Source: JAFGBI01 sp964454025 (GTDB lineage: Bacteria > Myxococcota_A > Polyangia > Polyangiales > Polyangiaceae). From it: a stretch of 64,000 nt of DNA. The notes beneath the pieces are model-generated. The model made no database searches. It had not been told where the DNA came from and was given only the letters and a program-made list of their open reading frames with translations. The translations under genes were made by a program, and so were the position numbers. Every line of letters begins with the position of its first letter. Within the stretch, counting starts at the first letter, position 1. The DNA is taken from assembly GCA_964454025.1 (NCBI GenBank), contig CAYVRP010000011.1, forward strand, positions 1 through 64,000. Direction: 5' to 3'. Shown piece after piece: positions 7,829-17,173 of this stretch.

Positions 7829-9550
7829 CTACACCAGGATCTTCTGTGCGTGCAGGATGTCGCTGTAGACCGCGTGCCGCACCAGGGCCGCGTTCCGCTG
7901 GGCCTCTGCGACGGCGCTCAAGATGTAGCGGTTGGCGATGAAGATCTTGCGGTCGTCGAGCTCCGCGTCGTCGAGCAGCCAGTACCCGATGAGCGCCGCC
8001 GAGTAGAGCTCGACCAGGGCCTTCGCGGTGACGTCGTGGAACGAGCTGTCGCGCCGCTCGCTGACCGTCTGCGCACACTCGCGGTATAGCTCGCGGATCT
8101 CCTTGAGCTGCTCGGCGAGGCCCGCGAGCCCGCCCCGGTAGGACTTGGCCTCCCGCTCGGCGAAGAAGTCGGCCATCACGTCGGTGACCGCCCCGCCGAT
8201 CGCCGCCACGATCTGCAGCTGCGAGGTGCCCTCGTAGATGTTGGTGATGCGGGCGTCGCGGACGAGTCGCTCGACCTTGAACTCGCGCATGTAGCCGGTG
8301 CCGCCGTGGACCTGGAGGGCGTCGTAGGCGATCCGGTTCGCCGCCTCGGTGCAGAAGTACTTGCAGACCGGGGTGAGGAAGCTCGCGATCTTGACCACCT
8401 CCTTGAGGCGGTTGCCGATCTCCGCGGTGCTCTTCCCCTCCGCCTTGAGCTCCTCGACCCGGTGCTCCATCCGCTCCTTGAGGTCCACCATCTGGGCGGA
8501 GCGATAGAGCAGCGCCCGGCTCGCCTCGAGCTGCACCCGCATCTCGATGAGCATGTTGGTGACCGCCGGGATGTTGATGATGGCTTTGCCGAATTGCTCG
8601 CGCTCGCGGGCATACTTCAGGGCCTCCTCGTAGGCCGCCTGGGCGATGCCCAAGGCCTGGGCGGAGACGCCCATGCGGGCGCGATTCATCAGGTCGAAGG
8701 TGTACTTGATCAGGCCGAGCTTGCGCTTGCCGACGAGTTGGGCGGGGGTGTCGTTGAACTGGAGCTCGCAGGTCGGCGAGCCGTGGATCCCGAGCTTGTT
8801 CTCGATGCGGCGCACCACCACCGTCTCGTCGCGGTGGCAGACGAACATCGACAGGCCGCGCGCGTCCTTGGTCCCCGGCTCGGAGCGCCCCAGCACCAGG
8901 ATGACCTCGCCGCCGCCGTTGGTGATGAAGCGCTTGCAGCCGCGCAGGTTCCAGCCGCCCTTCGGGTTCTGGATCGCCTGGAGCTTGACGGCCTGCAGGT
9001 CGCTGCCGGCGTCGGGCTCGGTGAGCGCCATCGCGCCCGTGTACTCCCCGCTGGCGAAGCCGGGGAGGAACTCGGCGCGCTGGTCCTCGTCGCCGAACTT
9101 GGAGACGCAGTCGCCGATGTCCTGCAGCCCGAACAGGTTCATCAGGGAGGCGTCCGCGCGCGAGGCAATCTCGACCGCGATGCAGTACACGGTGAAGGGG
9201 ATGTTGAGCCCGCCGTACTTGTACGGCAGGATCATGCCCATCAGGTCGGCCTTGGCGAGCTGCGCCAGGTTCTCCTGCGTCCCCTTCGCGTAGCGGACCT
9301 TCCCGTCCACGAGGTGGGCGCCCTCCTCGTCGACGCCGGCCGCGCGCGGCTCGATGTAGTTGGCGGAGATGTCGCCCACGATCTCGAGGACCCGGCGGTA
9401 GTTCTCCTTGGCGTCGTCGTAGTCGACGGGGGCGTAGGGGAAGTCGGCCGCGTAGGCGTACCCGTTCTCGATGAGATCGGCGACCTCCCGGAGATCGAGG
9501 TGCTGGAAGTGGAACTGGATGTCGACGTTGTCGGTGAAGAAGTTCGGCAT
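7829..9550 (-). CDS. Acyl-CoA dehydrogenase (long form)
   Basis: A 573-residue flavoprotein that oxidises an acyl-CoA to the enoyl-CoA and passes electrons to ETF. The middle domain motif AMALTEPDAGSDLQAVKLQA and the C-terminal GGTGYMREFKVERLVRDARI followed by YEGTSQ are characteristic; the Glu of the YEGT segment lies where several family members carry the catalytic base. It is longer than the ~380-residue short forms, with an N-terminal helical extension and a C-terminal helical addition, as in the ~600-residue subfamily. It is last in the operon etfB-etfA-acd, separated from etfA by 22 bases. The ATG at 9550 (MPNFFTDN) is chosen because the upstream in-frame codons overlap etfA and look non-coding. 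The substrate cannot be read from the sequence. Confidence 0.92.
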   Translation of the reverse strand: MPNFFTDNVDIQFHFQHLDLREVADLIENGYAYAADFPYAPVDYDDAKENYRRVLEIVGDISANYIEPRAAGVDEEGAHLVDGKVRYAKGTQENLAQLAKADLMGMILPYKYGGLNIPFTVYCIAVEIASRADASLMNLFGLQDIGDCVSKFGDEDQRAEFLPGFASGEYTGAMALTEPDAGSDLQAVKLQAIQNPKGGWNLRGCKRFITNGGGEVILVLGRSEPGTKDARGLSMFVCHRDETVVVRRIENKLGIHGSPTCELQFNDTPAQLVGKRKLGLIKYTFDLMNRARMGVSAQALGIAQAAYEEALKYAREREQFGKAIINIPAVTNMLIEMRVQLEASRALLYRSAQMVDLKERMEHRVEELKAEGKSTAEIGNRLKEVVKIASFLTPVCKYFCTEAANRIAYDALQVHGGTGYMREFKVERLVRDARITNIYEGTSQLQIVAAIGGAVTDVMADFFAEREAKSYRGGLAGLAEQLKEIRELYRECAQTVSERRDSSFHDVTAKALVELYSAALIGYWLLDDAELDDRKIFIANRYILSAVAEAQRNAALVRHAVYSDILHAQKILV

Positions 9551-9572
9551 GGTGCGATCTCGGGGCGGGAGC

Positions 9573-10595
9573 CTACTTGAGCCGCTGCTTGTAGACCTCG
9601 ATGAGCTTGGGGATGACCTCCACGGCGTCACCGAAGATCCCGTAGTGGGCGATGTCGAAGATGGGCGCGTCGGGATCGGAGTTGATGGCGACGATCTTGT
9701 TCGACTCCTGCATCCCGGCGCGGTGCTGGATGGCGCCCGAGATCCCGCAGGCGATGTAGAGCTTGGGGCGGACGGTGGTGCCGGTCTGCCCCACCTGGCG
9801 CTCGCGCGGGAGGAACCCGGCGTCCACCGCGGCGCGGCTCCCGGCGACCTCGCCGCCGAGGACGTGCGCGAGCTCGTGGATGAGCTGGAAGTTCTCGCGT
9901 GAGCCCATGCCGTAGCCGCCGGCGACGATGATGTTGGCGCCCTTGAGGTTGACCCGGCTCTCCTCGCGGTGCCGCTCGATGATCTCCACCAGCTCGTCGA
10001 CCGGCTCCGGCGCGAACGGGACCTGGACCAGGCGCGACGGGTTCGGGGTCGACAGGGGGGTGAGCTCCATCACACCCTCGCGGACGGTGGCCATCTGCAC
10101 CCTCGCGTCCGGGGTGATGATGGTGGCGATGATGTTGCCGCCGAACGCGGGCCGGATCTGCAGGAGGAGCTGGGGGTGCTCCTGCTTGAGGTAGGTCACG
10201 TCGGCGATCTGCAGATCGGTGCAGTCCGCGGTGAGACCGCTCCCGGTGGCGGACGCGACGCGCGGCGCGATGTCGCGCCCGATGACGGTGGCGCCGTAGA
10301 GCACGATCCGCGGCTGGTGCTCCTTGACCAGCTCGATGAGCACGCGGCTGTACGGCATGGTGCGGTAGTGCTGGAGCGAGGGGTGGCTCACCACCAGCGC
10401 CTCGTCGGCGCCGTAGCGGAAGGTCCGCTCCGCGAGCTCGAGCGCGTTGGCGGCGATGACCACCGCCTTGAGCTCGCCGCCCAGCTGGTCCGCGAGCTTC
10501 CGGCCCTTGCAGAGCAGCTCCAGGCTCACCTCGGCGGCCTTCCCGTCGCGCTGCTCCACAAAGACCCAGACGTCCTTCGAAATCTTGCCGTTCAT
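9573..10595 (-). CDS. etfA: Electron transfer flavoprotein subunit alpha
   Basis: A 340-residue cytoplasmic protein that binds FAD with EtfB and carries electrons from dehydrogenases to a membrane quinone reductase or another acceptor. The C-terminal FAD-binding domain is complete: GGYGMGSRENFQLI, AGSRAAVDAGFLPRERQVGQ, TGTTVRPKLYIACGISGAIQ and ESNKIVAINSDPDAPIF. The N-terminal domain begins DVWVFVEQRDG. It lies between etfB (39-base gap) and the acyl-CoA dehydrogenase in the same orientation, so the three are probably co-transcribed and work as a beta-oxidation electron exit. Nothing in the sequence suggests a bifurcating partner here. Confidence 0.95.
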   Translation of the reverse strand: MNGKISKDVWVFVEQRDGKAAEVSLELLCKGRKLADQLGGELKAVVIAANALELAERTFRYGADEALVVSHPSLQHYRTMPYSRVLIELVKEHQPRIVLYGATVIGRDIAPRVASATGSGLTADCTDLQIADVTYLKQEHPQLLLQIRPAFGGNIIATIITPDARVQMATVREGVMELTPLSTPNPSRLVQVPFAPEPVDELVEIIERHREESRVNLKGANIIVAGGYGMGSRENFQLIHELAHVLGGEVAGSRAAVDAGFLPRERQVGQTGTTVRPKLYIACGISGAIQHRAGMQESNKIVAINSDPDAPIFDIAHYGIFGDAVEVIPKLIEVYKQRLK

Positions 10596-10634
10596 CGTCG
10601 TTCCTCGTGGGGGTTCGGGGCGGGGGTCGGGGTC

Positions 10635-11522
10635 TCACCCGAAGAGGTGGTCGCGCGCCAGCGCGTCGATGAGCTTGCCGAGCCCCTCCTTGGTGGGCTC
10701 GATGCGCGTGTGGTCGCCCCCGGCGAGCACCACGGACTCGATCTTGTGCACCTTCGTGGGCGAGCCCTTGATGCCGCAGCGGTCGGGCTCGACGTCGAGG
10801 TCGTCGGCGGTGAAGGTCTGGATGAAGAGGCCGCGTCCCTTGGCCTCGTGCACCAGGCGATCGCTATAGAGCAGCGAGTTGTCGTCCGCGAGCTTCTCGA
10901 GCTCCATCAGGGTGCGGGCGTTCTTGAACTGCATCACCCGCTTGGCGCTGTAGGGCCGCGGGATGGCCGCCTCTCCCACGACCGTGATCAGCACGGGCAG
11001 GCGCGCGCGGACCACCTCGTAGCCGCCGTCGATCTTGCGCTTGATGGTGGCCCGCCCGTCCGCCACGTCGAGGATCTCCTCCACGTAGGTGACCTGCGGC
11101 AGGGCGAGCTTCTCCGCGGTCTGCGGCCCCACCTGCGCCGTGTCCCCGTCGATGGCCTGACGCCCGCCGATGATGACGTCGAAGCGCCCGAGCTTGCGGA
11201 TGGCCCGGCTCAGGACGTACGAGGTGGCGAGGGTGTCGGCGCCCGCGAACTTGCGGTCGCTCACCAGGCAGACGTCGTCGGCGCCCATGAAGAGGCACTC
11301 GCGCAGCACGTCGGACGCCCGGTGCGGCCCCATGGTGATCGCGGTGACCTTGCCGCCGTACCGATCGCGGAGGCGGAGCGCGAGCTCGAGGGCGACGCGA
11401 TCCTCGGAGTTGAAGACGGCCGGGAGCTTGGCCCGGTTGACGGTGCCGTCGTCGTTCATCACCTTGCCGGAGATGTTCGCCGTGTCGGGCACCTGCTTGA
11501 CGAGGACGAGGGAGGTGAGCAT
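10635..11522 (-). CDS. etfB: Electron transfer flavoprotein subunit beta
   Basis: A 295-residue ETF beta subunit, first gene of the operon with etfA and the acyl-CoA dehydrogenase. It begins MLTSLVLVKQVPDTAN, the usual family opening, and contains the AMP/FAD-site pattern FMGADDVCLVSDRKFAGADT and IIGGRQAIDGDTAQVGPQTAEKL. The conserved ALELALRLRD recognition-loop-like region is also present. The ATG at 11522 is chosen because homology starts exactly there; the extra upstream codons in the same frame are Pro/Arg-rich leader sequence. The C-terminus carries ~30 residues beyond the core. A candidate promoter and a dyad lie in its 270-base upstream region. Confidence 0.95.
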   Translation of the reverse strand: MLTSLVLVKQVPDTANISGKVMNDDGTVNRAKLPAVFNSEDRVALELALRLRDRYGGKVTAITMGPHRASDVLRECLFMGADDVCLVSDRKFAGADTLATSYVLSRAIRKLGRFDVIIGGRQAIDGDTAQVGPQTAEKLALPQVTYVEEILDVADGRATIKRKIDGGYEVVRARLPVLITVVGEAAIPRPYSAKRVMQFKNARTLMELEKLADDNSLLYSDRLVHEAKGRGLFIQTFTADDLDVEPDRCGIKGSPTKVHKIESVVLAGGDHTRIEPTKEGLGKLIDALARDHLFG

Positions 11523-11708
11523 TCTCGTGGGATCCTGAGGGCTTGACGCGGTTTCGAGGCCACCCCCGCGGCCCCTCGGCGCGCCAGGCCCGGGCGCGCG
11601 GGGCGAGGGTGCAGGCCGCCGAGGCGGGGCGGTCGCGGGCCAGATGACGCCACGGGAGGTGGCCACCGGGCAACCCGACCGGCCATGACCGCCCGGCTGG
11701 GCCGGCTG

Positions 11709-11737
11709 TTCTTAGTGGTCCCGGGCCCGATTTTCAA
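11709..11737 (-). promoter_or_regulatory. Candidate sigma70-like promoter of the etfB operon
   Basis: On the minus strand a TTGAAA hexamer (11737-11732) is followed after 17 bases by TAAGAA (11714-11709), in an AT-richer patch of an otherwise very GC-rich region. The -35 match is good, the -10 match is weak. It would give a leader of about 180 bases before etfB. Confidence 0.35.
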
Positions 11738-11751
11738 ACCAATACGCCCGC

Positions 11752-11765
11752 GTTACCGGAGTAAC
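11752..11765. promoter_or_regulatory. Dyad GTTAC-N4-GTAAC upstream of the etfB promoter
   Basis: A perfect inverted repeat, GTTACCGGAGTAAC, centred about 20-25 bases upstream of the candidate -35 box of the etfB operon. That is a typical activator position. The adjacent GAF-AraC regulator is the obvious candidate binder, although AraC-family sites are more often direct repeats. This is inference from position and symmetry only. Confidence 0.35.
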
Positions 11766-11794
11766 GATGCCCCGGGGGCGGCGCGAGGCCGCGT

Positions 11795-12757
11795 TCAGCG
11801 CCGGCCCGTCAGGTATTCGCGCGGCGTGGTCCCCAGCAGCGACCGGAAGACGCGGTGAAACTGGGCGTAGCTGCCGAACCCGGCGTCCAGCGCGGCCTGC
11901 AGGAGGTTGCCGCCGCCCCGATCCACCAGCGCGAGGAACCGCTCGAGCCGCAGCCGGTTCCGATACTCGACCAGGGAGAGGCCCATCTCGGTCTTGAAGT
12001 CGCGGGCGAGCTTGCCCGCGCTGACCCCGAGGCGGCGGGCGAGCACGCTCCCGTTGAGGGTCACGTCGTCGTGGAGCGCCTGCACCGCGGACACCGCCAG
12101 CCCGTTCGGGGAGTCGTGGGCGACGCTCGGCAGGGTCGCGAGCAGGGGCTTCCAGGGGACGGTCTGCGCGTCCTGGCGCTTCAGGTCCAGGATGTTGCCG
12201 AGCAGCGTGCAGAAGACGGCCGCCTGCGTCTGCTTGGCCTCGTCCAGGGGGGCGCCGGAGAGGGCCGCGTCGTTCGCCATGATGCCGAGGGCACCGCGGG
12301 CCGAACGAATCGGCGTGAGCGCCATCCAGCCGTAGCCGAGGACGCGGGTCTCATCGTCGAGCTGCGCGGTGAGCGGGGCGTTCTCCAGCACCAGCCAGCG
12401 TCCCAGCCCCGCGAGGGACCGGGCGTGGGCCGCCTGGTGGTTGCCGCCCTTGTCGAAGAAGATGTGGCGCTCGTCCGTGGTTTCTCCGGCCAGGCCCGTG
12501 CCCCAGGTCCCGCAGAGGTACTTGCCGGTCTCGTCCTCCAGGAAGATGGCCACGCGCTCGAGACCGATGCGATCGCGGGTGAGCTCGACCGCGCGGCGCA
12601 GCACGGTGTCGAGGTCCCGGTAGGTCACGAGCTCGTCGGCGGCCACCAGCACGCTCACGACGCCGGACGGGCGGCTGGAAACCAGGGGGTTACGGAGCTT
12701 CGCGCCGACCACCAGGGGCCAGTCCACCCGCCGCCGCTGCTGCTGCGATCTCGTCAA
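11795..12757 (-). CDS. GAF-domain AraC-family transcriptional regulator
   Basis: A 320-residue cytoplasmic regulator. The N-terminal half looks like a GAF sensor domain (about 40-190: LDTVLRRAVELTRDRIGLERVAIFL, then MALTPIRSARGALGIM). The C-terminal ~100 residues are an AraC-type double helix-turn-helix: VLARRLGVSAGKLARDFKTEMGLS followed by LLQAALDAGFGSYAQFHRVFRSLLGTTPREYL. It lies immediately upstream of, and in the same direction as, the etfB-etfA-acyl-CoA dehydrogenase operon, and divergently from the GH9 cellulase, so either could be its target. The TTG start at 12757 is uncertain; a GTG ten codons later is an alternative. Confidence 0.85.
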   Translation of the reverse strand: MTRSQQQRRRVDWPLVVGAKLRNPLVSSRPSGVVSVLVAADELVTYRDLDTVLRRAVELTRDRIGLERVAIFLEDETGKYLCGTWGTGLAGETTDERHIFFDKGGNHQAAHARSLAGLGRWLVLENAPLTAQLDDETRVLGYGWMALTPIRSARGALGIMANDAALSGAPLDEAKQTQAAVFCTLLGNILDLKRQDAQTVPWKPLLATLPSVAHDSPNGLAVSAVQALHDDVTLNGSVLARRLGVSAGKLARDFKTEMGLSLVEYRNRLRLERFLALVDRGGGNLLQAALDAGFGSYAQFHRVFRSLLGTTPREYLTGRR

Positions 12758-12957
12758 GGCCCGCGCTCACCGAGAAGGTCCCCGACCGCCGCTCGAGCAT
12801 AGTCGCTCCCGGGCGGGAGGCGATGCCGATCAGCGGGGTCGGGGCGGCCCGCCGATGAGAGGGAATAGGCAGGATTCGGAGGCAGCGCCGGGCGGGGCAC
12901 GGGAGACTCAAGGGGAGCGCCCCCCGCAGGCGGGGTGGCCTCGAGCGGAGGACAGCG

Positions 12958-14901
12958 ATGACGCGACGAACGAACCGTTCCCGGTGCTTCGAGGGACCGA
13001 ACCGGCGGGCCCGCCTCGGCGGCGGCGTCGGGCTCCTGCTCATCGCCGCGGGGTGCGGCGGCACCGCGCCGGCGCCGGCGGCGCCCCCGCGGTCCGGGAT
13101 CGGGCCGGGCGCGGTCCTGCTCGGCCAGGGGGCGGCCGCGCGCCGCGCGCCCCCCGTGCCGCCCCTGCGCGCGAACCAGGTCGGCTACCTGCCGCAGTTC
13201 GCCAAGCGGGCGACCCTGGCGACCGCGGCGGCCTCGCCCGCGACCTGGCAGCTCGTGGACGCGGCCGGCCAGGTGCTCGCCACCGGCAGCACCCGCCCCT
13301 TCGGTGACGATCCGGACTCCGGGGAGCGCGTGCACCAGCTCGACTTCTCCGGGTACCGGACCCCGGGGGAGGGCCTGCGGCTACGGGTGGGCGCGGAAAC
13401 CTCCCCGCCGTTCGCGATCTCGACGGCCGCGTACGAGCCGCTGGTCCGCGACGCCTTCAAGTACTTCTATCACAACCGGAGCGGCATCCCGATCGAGGAG
13501 CCCTACGCCGGCGGCCAGCAGTGGACGCGCCCGGCGGGGCACCTCAGCGACCGGACGGCGCCCTGCGCGCCCGACGCGGGGTGCGACTACGTCCTCGACG
13601 TCTCCGGCGGCTGGTACGACGCGGGCGATCACGGCAAGTACGTGGTCAACGGCGGGATCTCGGCCTGGACGCTCCTCGCCCTCTACGAGCGGATGGTGCA
13701 CCGCGCGAGCGGCGAGCTCGAGCGCTTCGGCGACGGCAAGCTCGGCATCCCGGAGCAGGGCAACGGCGTCCCCGACCTGCTCGACGAGGCGCGCTGGGAG
13801 GTGGAGTTCTTGCTGCGGATGCAGGTGCCCGAGGGCAAGCCTCGCGCCGGGATGGCGCACCACAAGATCCACGACGAGAAGTGGACCCCGATCGGCACCC
13901 GCCCCCCCACGGACACGGCGGAGATCGGGATGCGGCGCTTCCTTCGCCCCGTCAGCACGGCGGCCACGCTCAACCTGGCCGCCGTCGCCGCGCAGGCGGC
14001 GCGGGTCTACAAGGGCATCGACGACGCCTTCTCCGCCCGCTGCCTGGTCGCCGCGGAGCGGGCCTACGCCGCGGCTCGGGCGAACCCGCGGCTCTTCATC
14101 ACGGACCAGGACGGGACCGGGGGCGGCGCCTACAGCGACGACCACGTCGAGGACGAGTTCTACTGGGCGGCCGCCGAGCTCGCCATCACCACGGGCCGGC
14201 CGGAGTACGTCGCCGCGCTGGTCCAGAGCCCCTATCACCACCACCTCGGCGCCGGGGCGGCTCCAGGCACGGAGGACGACTATACGGCGATGACCTGGCG
14301 CAGCGTGGCGGCGCTCGGCACCCTCTCCCTCGCCCTGGTGCCGAACCAGCTCGGCGAGGCCGAGGCGGCCAAGGATCGCGCGGAGATCCGCCGCGAGGCG
14401 GAGCAGTACCTGGCCCTGCGCGACCGTCAGGGCTACGCGATCCCGTTCGCGTCGGTGCAGGGGCGTTTCCCGTGGGGATCGAACTCGTTCATCCTCAACA
14501 ACGCCCTGATCCTCGGCCTCGCCAACGATTTCTTCCCCGATCGCCGCTACGTGGAGGGGATGATCGACGCGATGAACTACATCCTGGGCAACAACCCCAT
14601 GGGGATGAGCTACGTCAGTGGCTACGGCACGCGCGCGCTGCAGACGCCGCACCATCGCTTCTGGTCGCACGTGGTCAACCCGCAGAACCCGCCGGCTCCG
14701 CCGGGCGCCGGCTCCGGCGGGCCGAACTCCTCGCTGCAGGACCCGACCGTGCAGGAGGCGGGGCTGGCCGGGTGCAAGCCGATGCGCTGCTACTACGATC
14801 ACATCGACGCCTGGAGCGTCAACGAGGTGACGATCAACTGGAACGCCCCGCTGCTCTGGGTCGTCGCCTACCTCGATCAGCAGGGTCGCACGGCGTCGTG
14901 A
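12958..14901 (+). CDS. Glycoside hydrolase family 9 endoglucanase, lipoprotein
   Basis: A 647-residue secreted cellulase-type enzyme. A basic N-terminus and hydrophobic segment end in a lipobox (IAAGC, Cys 33), so it should be lipid-anchored. A Pro/Ala-rich spacer leads to an N-terminal Ig-like CelD-type domain (LRANQVGYLPQFAKRA, about 71-155), then the GH9 catalytic domain. The hallmark DAGDHGKYV near 221-229 supplies the two catalytic Asp residues, and NEVTINWNAPL near the end supplies the Glu acid. GGAGGA stands five bases before the ATG. Family members cut beta-1,4-glucan. It is followed by a GH12 lipoprotein and is divergent from the GAF-AraC regulator. Confidence 0.93.
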   Translation: MTRRTNRSRCFEGPNRRARLGGGVGLLLIAAGCGGTAPAPAAPPRSGIGPGAVLLGQGAAARRAPPVPPLRANQVGYLPQFAKRATLATAAASPATWQLVDAAGQVLATGSTRPFGDDPDSGERVHQLDFSGYRTPGEGLRLRVGAETSPPFAISTAAYEPLVRDAFKYFYHNRSGIPIEEPYAGGQQWTRPAGHLSDRTAPCAPDAGCDYVLDVSGGWYDAGDHGKYVVNGGISAWTLLALYERMVHRASGELERFGDGKLGIPEQGNGVPDLLDEARWEVEFLLRMQVPEGKPRAGMAHHKIHDEKWTPIGTRPPTDTAEIGMRRFLRPVSTAATLNLAAVAAQAARVYKGIDDAFSARCLVAAERAYAAARANPRLFITDQDGTGGGAYSDDHVEDEFYWAAAELAITTGRPEYVAALVQSPYHHHLGAGAAPGTEDDYTAMTWRSVAALGTLSLALVPNQLGEAEAAKDRAEIRREAEQYLALRDRQGYAIPFASVQGRFPWGSNSFILNNALILGLANDFFPDRRYVEGMIDAMNYILGNNPMGMSYVSGYGTRALQTPHHRFWSHVVNPQNPPAPPGAGSGGPNSSLQDPTVQEAGLAGCKPMRCYYDHIDAWSVNEVTINWNAPLLWVVAYLDQQGRTAS

Positions 14902-14995
14902 GGCGGTGCGCGGGGAGCGCCGGGCGGGATCGGGGCGCGGGTGCGCGCCGCGCCCCCCGCATGCGCGCCGCCTCCCCGTCTGATAGAGTCCGGGC

Positions 14996-15901
14996 ATGCG
15001 CTGGATCCGGCCCTGGATCATGGTGACGGGCGGCCTGGTCGCGCTCGCGGCAGGATGCTCCGACCCGACGGACTCCGGCCCCATCGTGCTCCCGGCCGGG
15101 ACGGGGGGGGCCACCGGCGGGGGGGCGGGCGCGACGGGTGGGACCCCGGCGCCGGTGGTGACCTGTCCGGTGGTGGAGGGCGCGGCGGGGCTCGGGAGCG
15201 TCTGCGACCGGCAGGGCTCCGTGTACGGCGCCGGCAATCGCTACTACTTCCAGAACAACGTCTGGAACCCGCAGGGGAGCACCCAGTGCATCGAGCCGTA
15301 CACGTTCGGTGACTACGCGGGCTTCCGCGTCGCCTCCGCCAACCACGTCGTGCAGGACGACGCCCCCGCGGGCTACCCCTCGGTGGTGAAGGGCTGGCAC
15401 TGGGGTTTCAAGACGTCCGATTTCACCACCGGCCGGCAGCTCTCCACCCTCACCGCGGTCCCGAGCCTGTGGTGCTTCGCCACCACGGCGGGTGACAAGT
15501 ACAACGTCTCCTACGACATCTGGCTCCACCCCACCAACGGCAGCCTCGGCAACCAGGACCCCAACGGGGGGATGGAGCTCATGGTCTGGCTCTACCGCGA
15601 GGATCCGAACAACGGCGTCTGGCCGATCGGCAAGGCGCAGGACCGGTTCCAGTTCCAGGGATCCTGGTGGACCATCTACCTTAGCAGCCCCGAGGACAAC
15701 CCGAGCTGGACGGTCCTGAGCTACATGCGCGAGACGGACGTCAACGCGGCCGAGCTCGATCTCAAGTTCTTCTTCGACGACGCCATCGCGCGCGGCTATC
15801 TCACCAGCAGCTGGTACCTGCTCGGGATCGAGGCGGGGTTCGAGATCTGGCGAGGGGGCCAGGGGCTGCAGAGCGTCGCGTACACGGTGTCCGTGCAGTG
15901 A
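14996..15901 (+). CDS. Glycoside hydrolase family 12 endoglucanase/xyloglucanase, lipoprotein
   Basis: A 301-residue secreted enzyme with a lipoprotein signal (LAAGC, Cys 21), a short TGG-rich linker (about 36-50) and a GH12 catalytic domain. Diagnostic segments are FQNNVWNP, GWHWGFKT, YDIWLHPTNG, GGMELMVWLY (nucleophile Glu 194) and LGIEAGFEIWRGGQGLQSV (acid/base Glu probably 283). GH12 enzymes attack beta-1,4-glucans, mixed-linkage glucan or xyloglucan. It lies 94 bases after the GH9 gene in the same direction, so the pair is probably co-expressed. The ATG start has only a weak ribosome site. It is convergent with dsrP, 42 bases apart. Confidence 0.92.
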   Translation: MRWIRPWIMVTGGLVALAAGCSDPTDSGPIVLPAGTGGATGGGAGATGGTPAPVVTCPVVEGAAGLGSVCDRQGSVYGAGNRYYFQNNVWNPQGSTQCIEPYTFGDYAGFRVASANHVVQDDAPAGYPSVVKGWHWGFKTSDFTTGRQLSTLTAVPSLWCFATTAGDKYNVSYDIWLHPTNGSLGNQDPNGGMELMVWLYREDPNNGVWPIGKAQDRFQFQGSWWTIYLSSPEDNPSWTVLSYMRETDVNAAELDLKFFFDDAIARGYLTSSWYLLGIEAGFEIWRGGQGLQSVAYTVSVQ

Positions 15902-15943
15902 GCGCCCTCGGCGCGGGCGGCGGGCGGTGAGGCGGTGCGGGCG

Positions 15944-17149
15944 TCACCCTCCGCGCGCGGGGGTCCCGTCCCGGGGATGGGCGCGCGCCTCGGTCGGGAG
16001 CAGCGGCATCAGCTTGAGCCCCCAGGTGAACAGGAGCACGACGAGGCCGAGGACGCCCAGCGCCTGGAGCAGCTCGTAGCCGCTGACCGCGTACGTCGCG
16101 ATCCCCTCCTCGAACCCCGAACGCGCGATCCGCCAACCGGGAAGGAGCTCGGGCGGGAACGCGAGCCCGGGGATCACGACCAGGTATCGCTCGCAGAGCA
16201 CGCCCAGCACCACCAGGGCCGACGCCACGGCGACCCGGCGGACGGAGCCCCGCGTGCCGCGGCCGAACAGCAGCGCGGCGGGCACGACGGTGCCGAGCAG
16301 GACCATCCCGACCCAGAACAGCGCGGCGTGAGGACCGCCGAAGAGGAGGAAGCGCGCGGCCTCGCGGGACTCGTGGAGGTAGAGCCGGTGCACGTTCTCG
16401 ACGAGCACGAAGTAGGCGGCCACGAGCACGAACACCCCGAGGATCCTGGCCACCCAGAGGATGAGCTCATCGTCCAGCCGCCGCCGGGTCAGCCGGAACA
16501 GGGCGAGGAGGACGAGGATCATGAGCGCCGTGCCGGAGGAGAGCGCGGCGGCCACGAAGCTCGGTGGCAGCAGCGGTGAGCGGTAGAGCTCGCGCGGGAC
16601 GAACCCGAAGATGGCGCCGGTCCCGCTGTGGACGAGGACGGCCCAGAGCACCGCCAGCAGGGCGAGGGCGCGCGTCCACCGCTCGCTCTCCAGCATCATG
16701 GCGGTCAGGTACGCGACGCCGACGAGGACGTAGCTCGCGTAGAGGAAGGGGTTGATCGAGAGCATCGACAGGGGGTTCAGGTGCAGGAAGGGCTGCACGA
16801 AGACGCGATCGATCCGCCCCTGGTCCGACACGATGGACAGGAGCGCCCCCACCATCAGCAGCACCGCCGCGAACGCGGCCACCCGGGCGAAGGGACGGTA
16901 CTCGCCCCGTCCGAAGAGGCCATACAGGCTCGAGATCACGAGCGAGCCCGCCGACAGCCCGATGTAGAAGATGCCGAGCACGATCTGCAGGCCCCAGGGG
17001 ATCCGGTTGGTCATCCCCGAGAGGAAGACCCCCTCGACGTGCATCCTCCAGGTAGACCAGACGCCGGCCAGCACCAGCGCTCCGAGCCCGGCGCTCAGCA
17101 GGACGAGCCGCCGGGCGCCGCCTTCGATCCGTTCGAACTTCGTGTCCAT
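15944..17149 (-). CDS. dsrP: DsrP, NrfD-type integral membrane quinone-interacting subunit
   Basis: A 401-residue polytopic protein (about ten membrane helices) of the NrfD/PsrC family, last gene of the dsr operon. It opens with a cytoplasmic stub and has NRIPWGLQIVLGIFYIGLSAGS, AYFVLVENVHRLY and CERYLVVIPGLAFP segments typical of HybB/DsrP-like proteins. In the DsrMKJOP complex DsrP is thought to exchange electrons between menaquinol and the periplasmic FeS/heme subunits DsrO and DsrJ. It follows dsrO by 24 bases. A second NrfD-type gene at 40372-41592 means this organism has at least two such subunits. Confidence 0.88.
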   Translation of the reverse strand: MDTKFERIEGGARRLVLLSAGLGALVLAGVWSTWRMHVEGVFLSGMTNRIPWGLQIVLGIFYIGLSAGSLVISSLYGLFGRGEYRPFARVAAFAAVLLMVGALLSIVSDQGRIDRVFVQPFLHLNPLSMLSINPFLYASYVLVGVAYLTAMMLESERWTRALALLAVLWAVLVHSGTGAIFGFVPRELYRSPLLPPSFVAAALSSGTALMILVLLALFRLTRRRLDDELILWVARILGVFVLVAAYFVLVENVHRLYLHESREAARFLLFGGPHAALFWVGMVLLGTVVPAALLFGRGTRGSVRRVAVASALVVLGVLCERYLVVIPGLAFPPELLPGWRIARSGFEEGIATYAVSGYELLQALGVLGLVVLLFTWGLKLMPLLPTEARAHPRDGTPARGG

Positions 17150-17173
17150 GCTCCACCCCGCGCCGCGTGGGGG

